From: Bacillus sp. Xin1
GTDB taxonomy: Bacteria; Bacillota; Bacilli; Bacillales; Bacillaceae_G
DNA length: 64,000 nucleotides
Assembly (NCBI RefSeq): GCF_013314535.1
Contig: NZ_JABUAE010000001.1
Coordinates: 434,001 to 498,000, forward strand
Reading direction: 5' to 3'
Part shown: one piece after another, positions 56,692 to 64,000 of the stretch
How the letters are laid out: each line of letters opens with the position of its first letter
Numbering within the stretch: the stretch's first letter is position 1
Position numbers and translations under genes: made by a program
The notes under the pieces: generated by a model
Database searches by the model: none
The model's input: the letters and a program-made list of their open reading frames with translations, nothing else
What the model was told of the DNA's origin: nothing

Positions 56692-56880
56692 TTAAAAAAA
56701 CGACATAACCCCTTTCTTTTTAGTTGAGAGAGAGGATCCAGCCATGCATAGAAGCGGTCAGATCCTTTTCCTGCCCCATGCCAAGTAAAACAGAAAGAGA
56801 CAACAAGTAGCAATCACTGTTTCTTCTTCAGGTGAGCGGCTTATATGTTAAAAGTTAAATTGGATTTATATACGTGAAAA
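56692..56880 (-). repeat. Dispersed repeat family B, copy 7
   Basis: On the minus strand it begins AAATCCAATTTAACTTTTAA and has GGCATGGGGCAGGAAAAGG followed by CTGACCGCTTCTATGCATGG. It reads WHGAGKGSDRFYAWLDPL followed by SQLKRKG in an open frame. It lies between the kinase gene and the convergent DUF3967 gene. Confidence 0.75.
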
Positions 56881-56938
56881 TGAAAAGCCTGTAAAACTAC
56901 TACCTTGAGTGATGGAAGCTAGCGATGAAGATTTTACT

Positions 56939-57682
56939 TTATTCATTTGTTTTTTCTGGTTTGACTCGAACAAATAAATTTTTAAATGATTGAAATAAAC
57001 TTTGCTCTTTTGAGGCGGCGACTAGTCGTTTTGTCTCTTGAATTTCACGAATGACTTGCATAAGTTGTGCATCTCGATTGCTATCTTTCGTATAAACTTG
57101 ATTGACAAGTTTATTCATTTTTTCTTCTTGCTTGGATTCACGCTTATACATATGATTCATTAATAAGTCCATTTTTTCTTTTTGCAGGGCATCTGTTTGA
57201 GCGGCATGATCAATAAGTTTTTGTAGCATTTCTTCTTGTGTTCCTTCTTTTACATAGACTTGTTGCATTAATTCATCTAGTTTTTCATCTTTTAAGCGAT
57301 TTTGTGTAATTAAGGTTGAGTTTTGATGAATAATCGCTTCGTTTAATTGTGCGAGCATCTCAAGTTTTAACATAAATTCTTCAAAATTTCGACCTTCTTC
57401 TTTTGATTGAACTTCTTGATTTTTCTTTATCATCGGCACAGGTGGATTCTCTTTTTCTTTTAAAATAATAGAGATTGTTTCTGTAATATCTTCTTGTAGT
57501 GTGGCTGCTCGTTCGTGAATTGATTTTAAAAGCTTCATATCATCCATTTTATATATACGAGCATCAGCAGTTTTTGCGATTATATAACCATTTTCTTCTA
57601 AAATTTGACTATATTTTCGAACTATATGTTTCGGGATTCCTGTTTTATTTGTAACATCCTTCGTTTTATATGTCGCCTCCAT
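56939..57682 (-). CDS. MerR-type HTH protein with coiled coil and DUF3967 tail
   Basis: This 247-residue protein has an N-terminal MerR-like helix-turn-helix (residues 5-60, YKTKDVTNKTGIPKHIVRKY). A long heptad-rich region (about 85-215, DEKLDELMQQVYVKEGTQEE and similar repeats) follows, then a DUF3967-like end RDAQLMQVIREIQETKRL. The repeated QVYxKxx/NHMYKRE units spaced about 24-30 residues give it a periodic coiled coil. RacA-like chromosome or plasmid DNA-binding proteins share this plan. No effector site is seen. Start ATG 57682 follows GGGGAGG. An inverted repeat lies in its leader (57734-57765). Confidence 0.8.
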   Translation of the reverse strand: MEATYKTKDVTNKTGIPKHIVRKYSQILEENGYIIAKTADARIYKMDDMKLLKSIHERAATLQEDITETISIILKEKENPPVPMIKKNQEVQSKEEGRNFEEFMLKLEMLAQLNEAIIHQNSTLITQNRLKDEKLDELMQQVYVKEGTQEEMLQKLIDHAAQTDALQKEKMDLLMNHMYKRESKQEEKMNKLVNQVYTKDSNRDAQLMQVIREIQETKRLVAASKEQSLFQSFKNLFVRVKPEKTNE

Positions 57683-57733
57683 AACATTTCCTCCCCAAAA
57701 AGTATCGTATATACAAATTCCATTTCTTTATTT

Positions 57734-57765
57734 GGACTTCCTTTGAAAAAGAATGTCGGAAGTCC
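57734..57765. repeat. Inverted repeat in the DUF3967 gene leader
   Basis: GGACTTCC and GGAAGTCC, 16 bases apart, lie 50 bases before the start of the DUF3967 gene in the divergent region shared with nucA. It may be an operator or an RNA hairpin. Confidence 0.5.
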
Positions 57766-57921
57766 AGAAGTTTTCTACATGATTAGCGAAAAGTTGCATA
57801 AAAAAGAATGTTTTTGGCGTAAGGAAGAGGAAGGGATAAAATAATGTCTGAAAACATGTATCGAGAAAGTTTGTTATAATAGCCTGGGAAAAGAAATTGG
57901 GTTAAAAATGGAGGTACATAT

Positions 57922-58356
57922 ATGAAACAATTAAAAGGCATTATCATTTCGATTATTGTGATTCTTTCTATTTTGGTTGCTGTTTATGAAGCGTTTATAC
58001 CAGAGGAACCAAAGAACCAGAAAGAAGTTACATATGATCAAGTTCTAGAATTTCCAAAAGAACGCTATCCTGAAACAGGAAAACATATTGCAGGTGCGAT
58101 GAAAGAAGGGCATTCTAAAGTGTGTACGATTGACCGAAGTGGTGCAGCTGATAGAAGAAAGTTGTCTCTAGCTCCATATCCAGCAAAAAAAGGGTATGAT
58201 CGTGATGAATGGCCAATGGCGATGTGTAAAGAAGGTGGAAAAGGTGCACATATTGAATATATTAGTCCAGCCGATAATAGAGGTGCAGGTTCGTGGGTTG
58301 GGAATAAACTAGATAAGTACCCGGACGGTACGCGCGTGAAGTTTATAGTGAAGTAG
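57922..58356 (+). CDS. Secreted DNase of the NucA/NucB family
   Basis: This 144-residue protein has an N-terminal signal or anchor helix (residues 5-25) and the NucA/NucB nuclease domain with [19 protein letters not shown] and [15 protein letters not shown]. In B. subtilis NucA cuts DNA at the surface during competence and NucB during sporulation. The following gene encodes a Nin-like inhibitor, so NucA is the closer analogy. A promoter-like GTTATAAT lies about 50 bases upstream and GGAGG precedes ATG 57922. Confidence 0.9.
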   Translation: MKQLKGIIISIIVILSILVAVYEAFIPEEPKNQKEVTYDQVLEFPKERYPETGKHIAGAMKEGHSKVCTIDRSGAADRRKLSLAPYPAKKGYDRDEWPMAMCKEGGKGAHIEYISPADNRGAGSWVGNKLDKYPDGTRVKFIVK

Positions 58357-58397
58357 TAGAACGCTATTCTAATCAGTGATTGAAGGGAATGATATAT

Positions 58398-58787
58398 ATG
58401 GAGTTAACAATTTCCTATTCGCAATTGATTGTGATGAATTATGATGGAGAACAGCCTTATGTAGACTGGACGAATGAAGATTTTGAGAGAGGTTATGCTG
58501 AAGCAGAAGGTGTAATTATTTTTGAGGCAATTTCTGATTATACGTGTGAAATCGAGGTATCTGCAGGAAAACACGTTGAGAAAGAAGAGATAATGAGAAC
58601 GATATCAGCACCATTTACTGTAGGTAATGAGGGTGTTTTTATAAGTAGCATTCTTTCAAGTAAATTACATATTTCTATTCCGCAAGGTGAATATATGTTA
58701 GTGATGCAAGCAATTCCGCTTGAAGAACCGACAGATGATGAGCTGTACAGAGTCCGGTATGAACTGTTTTTTGAAGAGAAAGAATGA
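58398..58787 (+). CDS. Nin/ComJ-like inhibitor of the NucA nuclease
   Basis: This 129-residue soluble protein starts ELTISYSQLIVM and contains YVDWTNEDFERGYAEAEG and GVFISSILSSKLHISIP, which match the layout of B. subtilis Nin (ComJ). Nin binds and blocks NucA. It lies 41 bases after the nuclease gene on the same strand, as nin follows nucA in B. subtilis. I chose ATG 58398; an ATG at 58380 would add six residues. Confidence 0.82.
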   Translation: MELTISYSQLIVMNYDGEQPYVDWTNEDFERGYAEAEGVIIFEAISDYTCEIEVSAGKHVEKEEIMRTISAPFTVGNEGVFISSILSSKLHISIPQGEYMLVMQAIPLEEPTDDELYRVRYELFFEEKE

Positions 58788-58816
58788 AAAAGCCACTGCA
58801 ATGTGGCTTTTTATTT
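58787..58816 (+). terminator. Terminator of the nucA-nin unit
   Basis: The arms AAAAAGCCAC and GTGGCTTTTT enclose 6 bases, directly after the stop. Confidence 0.9.
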
Positions 58817-58937
58817 TGGCTTTCATTTTATTTGTACCGGTGTATTATGGGCAGTAAGTGTCGATTGAGTCTTTTATCATTTCTATATGGCATCACCTGT
58901 TTTAATTGAGAAGGAAGCTAGTTAGAAGATATATATA

Positions 58938-58983
58938 GATAAAAAAATAGGTTGTCCTTTAAATGGACAACCTATTTTTATTA
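58938..58983 (-). terminator. Terminator of metE
   Basis: The arms AAAATAGGTTGTCC and GGACAACCTATTTT enclose 7 bases and, on the minus strand, end in T-rich sequence next to the metE stop. Confidence 0.88.
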
Positions 58984-61269
58984 AGCGTTTGTTTTTAGAA
59001 GAGAACGAGCCTCTTTAGCAGCTTGAACCATATGCTCTAAAGCAGGTATAACTTCTTCGGTTCTTCTTGTTTTTAAACCGCAGTCTGGATTAATCCAGAA
59101 GTATTTTGGATCACATACTTTTAAGGATTGTTCTACAATTGTATACATCTCATCTTTACTCGGAACACGAGGGCTATGAATATCATAAACACCTAAACCG
59201 ATTCCTTTTTCATATGTTGTATGCTCTAATGTATGAATAAATTCACCATGACTTCTTGATGTTTCGATAGAAATAACATCGGCATCTAATGCGCGAATAG
59301 CATCTACGATGTCCTCAAAGTTACTGTAACACATATGTGTATGAATTTGTGTTTCATTCGCTACAGAAGAAGTTGCTAGAAGGAATGATTGAACAGCCCA
59401 TGTAATATATGTGTCCCAATCTTTCTCTTTTAGCGGCATCCCTTCGCGAAGTGCTGGTTCGTCGACTTGAATAACACGGATACCAGAAGATTCAAGTAAT
59501 TCGATTTCATGGCGAAGTGCCAATGCAATTTGATATGAAACTTCTTTTCGTGAAATATCATTTCGAACGAATGACCAGTTTAGAATTGTCACCGGACCGG
59601 TTAACATACCTTTTACAACTTTATCTGTAAGGCTTTGTGCATATGCAGTTTCCTTAATTGTCATTCCATTAATAAAGGCCACATCGCCGTAAATTACAGG
59701 TGGTTTCACACAACGGGAACCATAAGATTGCACCCAGCCATTCTTCGTGAAAGAGAAACCAGCAAGGCGTTCACCAAAGTATTCTACCATATCAGTTCTT
59801 TCAAATTCACCATGTACAAGTACATCAAGACCAATATTTTCTTGATGACGAATCCACTTTTCAGTTTCTTTTTCGATAAATTGTTCATATTGTTCGTTTG
59901 TAATATCACCACTTCGCCATTGTTTACGCGTTAGACGAACTTCAGTAGTTTGTGGGAAGCTACCGATTGTTGTTGTTGGAAGTAGCGGTAATTGTAATGC
60001 TTCTTGTTGCAGTGCATAGCGTTGTTCGAATGGAAGAGGACGAGAAAAGTCTTCTTCTTTAAGAGCTGCCCGTGCTGCTTTCACATCTTCACGATTACGT
60101 GCAGCTGAAGAACGTATAGCCTCGTGAGCGGTGCGGTAAGTAGCTAATTCAGTACTAACACTTTCTGCACCTTCAGAAAGCGCACGTTTAATTAATGTAA
60201 GTTCTTCTAACTTTTGATTTGCAAATGCAAGAGCATCAAAAAGTTCTTTTGATAAATGTGTTTCTTCTGTTTTGTCAATTGGAGTGTGTAGTAAACTACA
60301 AGAAGGTTGAACAATCCAATCTTTCGGTGTCACACGGTCCTTTAATGTTTTAAATAAAGAAAGAACTTCATCGAGATCGGCTCTCCAAATGTTACGACCA
60401 TCTATACAACCAACAGCTAAAATTTTGTCTGTTGGGAAACCATGCTCTAAAATAGCTTTTACATTGCCTTCTTTACCGTGAACAAAGTCCAATCCAATGC
60501 CGGATACAGGGAATGTAATAATCTCTTCATAGTTTTCTTCTACGCTATCAAAATAAGTTTGTAGAATAAGAGATACATGTGGTACTTCTTTACGAATTGT
60601 TTCATAAAGTTCTTTAGCTTCTACAATTTCTGTTTTTGTTAAAGATGCAAAAATCGGCTCATCAATTTGTACGAAGCGTGCGCCAGCTTCGTGTAATTCA
60701 GTTAATAGTTGTACATAAGGTGCAACTAGTTGGTTTAAAATAGTAGTAAATTGCTCTGGTTTATAACCTTTTGCTAATTTTAGGAATGTATAAGGTCCTA
60801 ATATAACTGGCTTTCCATCGATGCCTAATTCTTGTTTTGCTTCTTCATATAGGCGAAGAGGTCGATTATCTTTTAAAGAAATATCTAATCCTTCTTCATA
60901 TTCAGGAACAATATAATGATAGTTCGTGTTAAACCATTTTGTCATTTCGGAAGCAACGTGATCTTTAGAGCCTCGTGCCATCGCAAAATATACATCAAGA
61001 TAAGAAGAAAACTCAGAAAAACGTGATGGAATAAAGCCGAGCATGTAGGCTGTGTCCAGCACATGATCATAATATGTAAAGTCGCCAATTGGAATTAAAT
61101 CGATTCCTTTTTCTTGTTGAACTTTAACATGTTGCAGACGAAGCTCTTTCATTGTTGTTGAAAATTGTTGCTCATCAATCTTATTTGACCAAAAAGCTTC
61201 CAACGTTTTTTTCCATTCTCGGTGTAATCCAATACGTGGATACCCTAAACTACTTGTTTGAATTGCCAT
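58981..61269 (-). CDS. metE: Cobalamin-independent methionine synthase
   Basis: This 762-residue enzyme transfers the methyl group of 5-methyl-tetrahydropteroyltri-glutamate to homocysteine. The C-terminal barrel has the zinc ligands in [13 protein letters not shown] (His and Cys), a Glu in [12 protein letters not shown] and the Cys in [13 protein letters not shown]. The N-terminal barrel has [17 protein letters not shown]. The length is standard. It is preceded by a cobalamin riboswitch and is not part of the S-box-controlled salvage genes. Confidence 0.97.
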   Translation of the reverse strand: MAIQTSSLGYPRIGLHREWKKTLEAFWSNKIDEQQFSTTMKELRLQHVKVQQEKGIDLIPIGDFTYYDHVLDTAYMLGFIPSRFSEFSSYLDVYFAMARGSKDHVASEMTKWFNTNYHYIVPEYEEGLDISLKDNRPLRLYEEAKQELGIDGKPVILGPYTFLKLAKGYKPEQFTTILNQLVAPYVQLLTELHEAGARFVQIDEPIFASLTKTEIVEAKELYETIRKEVPHVSLILQTYFDSVEENYEEIITFPVSGIGLDFVHGKEGNVKAILEHGFPTDKILAVGCIDGRNIWRADLDEVLSLFKTLKDRVTPKDWIVQPSCSLLHTPIDKTEETHLSKELFDALAFANQKLEELTLIKRALSEGAESVSTELATYRTAHEAIRSSAARNREDVKAARAALKEEDFSRPLPFEQRYALQQEALQLPLLPTTTIGSFPQTTEVRLTRKQWRSGDITNEQYEQFIEKETEKWIRHQENIGLDVLVHGEFERTDMVEYFGERLAGFSFTKNGWVQSYGSRCVKPPVIYGDVAFINGMTIKETAYAQSLTDKVVKGMLTGPVTILNWSFVRNDISRKEVSYQIALALRHEIELLESSGIRVIQVDEPALREGMPLKEKDWDTYITWAVQSFLLATSSVANETQIHTHMCYSNFEDIVDAIRALDADVISIETSRSHGEFIHTLEHTTYEKGIGLGVYDIHSPRVPSKDEMYTIVEQSLKVCDPKYFWINPDCGLKTRRTEEVIPALEHMVQAAKEARSLLKTNA

Positions 61270-61296
61270 TTAAATTTCCTCCCTAATTGAAAGTAA

Positions 61297-61321
61297 GCAT
61301 TTCCGTTTACTCGGAAATGCA
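61297..61321 (-). promoter_or_regulatory. Hairpin before the metE ribosome site
   Basis: The arms GCATTTCCG and CGGAAATGC with a 6-base loop lie close to the GGGAGG ribosome site of metE. With no T-run it could be the expression platform that hides the start region. Confidence 0.55.
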
Positions 61322-61399
61322 TGTAACGAAAAGTATAAAGGTACAGAAAATAGCCCTTTCTCCTCGTTCATAACACCTAATCATCATCCGTGAGTCTAT

Positions 61400-61590
61400 C
61401 AGTGTTGTTAAAATAGGCAGGTCTCCTGGCTTATGCTTTATACGATTTCTTTCACCTTCCCGTTTTCACAGTGGTATAGAAAAGAAGTCTCTGCACTTAC
61501 AGTGGCGGAACCGCGTTGGAATTTCACCAAACTTCCCTTTTAAACAAGAAATAAGAAACTTCGTGTACCTATTTTCCTTTATGAAAGGAA
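61400..61590 (-). ncRNA. Cobalamin riboswitch of metE
   Basis: On the minus strand the element contains CGGTTCCGCCACTGTAA, GGGAAGGTGAAA and the B12 box GCCAGGAGACCTGCC (61416-61430), all hallmarks of the adenosylcobalamin riboswitch. It sits 130 bases before metE. Cobalamin would shut metE off so that a B12-dependent synthase can take over. The rest of the 637-base gap (61591-61906) holds an AT-rich promoter region and the hairpin of the PadR gene. Confidence 0.93.
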
Positions 61591-61835
61591 TTTAACAAGC
61601 GAATATGATATTGAAACAAATTCTAACATAATTTTTAAAATTTTGTCTACTGTTTTGAAATAAGAATATTTTAAAGTTTTTAATTCTTATTATTCAGAAA
61701 ATTAAACTAATAAAAAAGATGTTTTTCATCATTAACTCCCATGCAAGAATAACGAGAAAATATGAGATGAGTATCAAAAGAAAACAAATGTTTATTGATT
61801 AGAAAGTAGATAAGAACAAAAATAGAGAAAAACTG

Positions 61836-61876
61836 CTCGTAAGAACTTGATTAAAGAGAATTCTTACGAGCATTGG
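61836..61876 (-). terminator. Terminator of the padR-type gene
   Basis: On the minus strand the arms CTCGTAAGAA and TTCTTACGAG flank about 15 bases and are followed by CAGTTTTTCTC. Confidence 0.7.
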
Positions 61877-61906
61877 GGAGAAAAGCATCTAAGTATAGAA
61901 GTTTTA

Positions 61907-62461
61907 CTATATATCCATTCCAATTTCAGAAAGACATCCAGCGCTTGCATCCTTATGTAGCTCATTTAACCAACATAATTCAACGCTAATATGCTCAATA
62001 ACACTTTTTAAAATATAAAGTTGTGCACGCGGAACACTTTCTTTGCTATGTTCATATATGGATTGCATTGTATGTAAATATTGAATCGTGTCATCCCTTT
62101 TTTTTTCTAAAATAGGAATGAGTGTTTTTTCATCACCAAAATGAGTGAAAGATAGTGCTGAATAGATTGGTTTATATATTTGGTTTTTTGCTGCAAATTG
62201 TTTTAAAAGCAGTGCATGGAAAAGGTCTATTCCTGTTTTAGTTATATGAAAAATAGTCTTATCTGGTCGATTGGTATCTCGTACTACGTTTGTAACTGCA
62301 ATTGCTCCTTGCTTTTCTAATTGTTCAAAAGCGTAGTAGAGGGAGCCTTTTGCATATTTAATATAACAATCCATTTGCCGTTCTTTCATTGTGTGTTGCA
62401 CTTCATATGGATGTTTATCTCCTTCGAGTAGTAAACCGAGAATGACTAGTTTCATACTCAT
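61907..62461 (-). CDS. PadR-family transcriptional regulator
   Basis: This 184-residue protein has the N-terminal PadR winged helix (LVILGLLLEGDKHPYEVQHTM, GSLYYAFEQLEKQGAI) and a longer C-terminal helical domain for dimerisation. It is encoded just downstream of the DHA2 exporter on the same strand, which suggests that it controls that pump, as PadR regulators often do with neighbouring exporters. Start ATG 62461 follows CAGGAG. A palindromic box lies upstream (62488-62504). Confidence 0.88.
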   Translation of the reverse strand: MSMKLVILGLLLEGDKHPYEVQHTMKERQMDCYIKYAKGSLYYAFEQLEKQGAIAVTNVVRDTNRPDKTIFHITKTGIDLFHALLLKQFAAKNQIYKPIYSALSFTHFGDEKTLIPILEKKRDDTIQYLHTMQSIYEHSKESVPRAQLYILKSVIEHISVELCWLNELHKDASAGCLSEIGMDI

Positions 62462-62487
62462 GCTGTCTCAACTCCTGTAATATAAAC

Positions 62488-62539
62488 TTTATACATAGTA
62501 TAAACGGTATATCTCTTTCGATAAAGAGATATACCGTTT
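62488..62539 (-). promoter_or_regulatory. Two palindromes between the exporter and padR-type genes
   Basis: TTTATAC-ATA-GTATAAA (62488-62504) is a perfect 7-base inverted repeat overlapping a TATACT-like box. Next to it, AAACGGTATATCTCTTT and AAAGAGATATACCGTTT (62502-62539) form a 17-base perfect stem. The first could be a PadR operator, the second a terminator or processing site of the exporter. Confidence 0.6.
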
Positions 62540-62553
62540 CATTTTGTCATATA

Positions 62554-64000
62554 TTAACTTACTTGTTTTTGTTTTTTCGTTGTTCCAGTTAAGAGACGTT
62601 CTTTACCCATCATTGTAATGCAGATAATACTTAGAATAGCTGGGATAAGCGCCCAGAAAAATGTATCGGCAATAGATATCGCGAGCGCTTGTTTAATTCC
62701 ACCCAATATTTGAGGTGGAATCTTTTCAGTGGCATGCGGTGATAATAAAAAGCTTGTATCCCCGCCTTTGGGTGCCATCTTTGCTAACTCTGGAGGAAAA
62801 ACGATTTTTAATTTTTCAGTGAAAATATGGTTTTGAATCGTACCAAAAATTGTTACACCAAGAGTCATACCGAGAGAACGGAAGAATGAGTTTGTGGATG
62901 TGGCAGAACCTCGGTCTCTCATTTCTAAGTTATGGATGGAAGACATACTTAAAACTGAGAAAGAGAAGCCGACTCCAAGTCCAGCAAGAATCATAAAGAG
63001 TGTTACGAGTACGCGTGGTGTTTCCATTGTTAAGGTGCTCAGTAAATAGATGCCAAGTACAAAGAAAATGCCTGATACGACCATGATGTTACGGTAACTT
63101 GTTCGTGAAGCAAATTGTCCACCTGTTTGGCTTCCAATTACAGAACCAACCATCATCGGTGTTAAAATTAATCCAGCATTTGATGCTGAACCACCGAGGA
63201 CGCCTTGGACAAAGATTGGAATATAAACTGTGCAAATAATAAAAGCTGCTCCATAGAAAAAGGCAACACCTTGACTTGCTGCAAATAACTGCTTTTTAAA
63301 TAAATGGAAAGAAATAATCGGTTCTGTTGCTCGTTTTTCTACAAAGATAAAGATAATAAGCATAATAGCAAAAGTAGTAAATAATCCAAGAATCATATTG
63401 GAATTCCATGCGTATTCCTTACCACCAAGTTCTAGTGCAAACATTAAGCAAACAATGCTTATTACAAGTGTAATAGCACCAGCCCAATCAATTTTTTGTT
63501 TTTTATATTGCAAAGATTCTTTGTAGTACTTGGAAATGAAGAAGAAAGAAATAAGACCTAATGGAATATTGATATAAAAGACCCAGTGCCAACTTATATA
63601 ATCAGTAATATAAGCGCCTAATAAAGGACCAAATACGCTTGACGTTCCAAAAACTGCTCCAAATAATCCCGTCATTTTCCCGCGTTTTTCTGGTGGGAAT
63701 ATATCATACATAATTGTGAAGGCGATTGGCATGAGGGCACCGCCACCAATTCCTTGAATTGCTCTGTAAATACTCAGCTGTTCAATGCTTGTTGCTGTAG
63801 CACAAAGAATAGAGCCAACTAAGAAGAGAAGTAACCCGCCGATATAAAAACGTTTACGACCATACATATCTGAAAGTTTTCCGAAAATTGGCATTCCCGC
63901 CATTGTTGCTACCATATAAGCTGATGTGACCCAAACAAATTTGTCAAATCCTCCTAGGTCTCCAACAATTGTCGCCATGGCAGTGGCGACGATTGTATTA
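62554..64000 (-). CDS. DHA2-family drug exporter (EmrB/QacA type), N-terminally cut by the window
   Basis: The frame is open to the end of the window (at least 482 residues) and the first visible residues NTIVATAMATIVGDLGGFD fit the first helix of 14-TMS MFS exporters, so a short N-terminal part is missing. GKLSDMYGRKRFYIGG is the MFS motif A and GAVFGTSSVFGPLLGAYITD is antiporter motif C. It likely pumps drugs or toxic compounds in exchange for protons. The padR-type gene downstream is its probable regulator. Confidence 0.92.
   Translation of the reverse strand, partial: NTIVATAMATIVGDLGGFDKFVWVTSAYMVATMAGMPIFGKLSDMYGRKRFYIGGLLLFLVGSILCATATSIEQLSIYRAIQGIGGGALMPIAFTIMYDIFPPEKRGKMTGLFGAVFGTSSVFGPLLGAYITDYISWHWVFYINIPLGLISFFFISKYYKESLQYKKQKIDWAGAITLVISIVCLMFALELGGKEYAWNSNMILGLFTTFAIMLIIFIFVEKRATEPIISFHLFKKQLFAASQGVAFFYGAAFIICTVYIPIFVQGVLGGSASNAGLILTPMMVGSVIGSQTGGQFASRTSYRNIMVVSGIFFVLGIYLLSTLTMETPRVLVTLFMILAGLGVGFSFSVLSMSSIHNLEMRDRGSATSTNSFFRSLGMTLGVTIFGTIQNHIFTEKLKIVFPPELAKMAPKGGDTSFLLSPHATEKIPPQILGGIKQALAISIADTFFWALIPAILSIICITMMGKERLLTGTTKKQKQVS

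Noticed and set aside
56538-56813. Minus-strand frame of 91 codons at the end of the kinase gene
   Set aside because: It joins the repeat copy 7 peptide to antisense sequence of the kinase gene, so it is a chance extension.
58845-58880. GGGCAGTAAG with a nearby CGATTGAG as another bcr1 fragment
   Set aside because: The match is too short and lacks both ends of the element.
61270-61600. S-box or T-box expected before metE
   Set aside because: The leader has the B12 box and the cobalamin riboswitch core; no S-box or T-box signature is present.

Overview
The window is a low-GC Firmicute chromosome segment that I read as Bacillus cereus group. It has a complete gene set for an endospore former (spoVA cluster, ypuA, scpAB, sporulation-type kinase). 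Protein sequences match B. subtilis or B. cereus families closely, for example a 558-residue oligo-1,6-glucosidase and PtsG, MtnW and YkwC. It also carries several copies of a roughly 155-bp repeat with TTTAC/TTTAT ends that fits the group-specific element bcr1. There are no rRNA or tRNA genes, CRISPR arrays, phage genes or transposase genes.

Layout. 1-2934: 3' part of the spoVA operon (spoVAD end, spoVAE, spoVAEa, spoVAF). 3049-9170: a Cof-type phosphatase, ypuA, ppiB, ribT, ypuF, a tiny YjcZ-type gene and the condensin partners scpA and scpB. This follows B. subtilis order, but ribDEAH is not between ppiB and ribT. 9246-13896: a secreted ComEC-like metallo-beta-lactamase-fold protein, the GlcNAc operon nagA-nagB-nagR (nagR starts inside nagB) and a second Cof phosphatase. 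14062-19421: the glucose PTS block glcT, RAT/terminator, ptsG, ptsH, ptsI. 19487-25709: small coat-like and membrane proteins, a nitroreductase with a palindromic operator, a GGDEF protein with a deviant motif, a class C-type serine hydrolase, ykwC and unknowns. 26154-34043: the methionine salvage cluster. mtnW-X-B-D (minus) and mtnK-A (plus) are each led by a SAM riboswitch, with mtnE and mtnU divergent between them. 34286-43469: scattered accessory genes (YvrJ, 3-hydroxybutyrate dehydrogenase, metalloprotease-like protein, Nudix, thiolase, AAA ATPase, lipoproteins, RDD protein) and two decayed genes. 43543-53629: a maltose/maltodextrin regulon (malK, malL, cyclomaltodextrinase, malEFG, malR) with several CcpA/MalR-type operators. 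53643-64000: a PatA-type aminotransferase, a KinB-like kinase, a DUF3967 protein, a nuclease with its inhibitor (nucA/nin), metE under a cobalamin riboswitch, a PadR regulator and the end of a DHA2-type exporter.

How the genes work together. Imported glucose (PtsG/HPr/EI) and maltodextrins (MalEFGK, then MalL and the cyclomaltodextrinase) are tied by catabolite-type operators, and glucose transport is controlled by GlcT antitermination. NagA and NagB send GlcNAc-6-P to fructose-6-P under NagR. The Mtn enzymes return methylthioadenosine to methionine under SAM sensing. MetE makes methionine when cobalamin is absent.

Non-coding content is the most distinctive part. Two dispersed repeat families fill most of the larger gaps. 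One is the bcr1-like element; one copy has replaced the stop codon of mtnD and another carries the stop codon of the cyclomaltodextrinase gene. The other is a roughly 155-190-bp family with AAATCC-type inverted ends. Four of its seven copies keep an open frame for a conserved peptide with an HGAKKG.DRFYAWL core.
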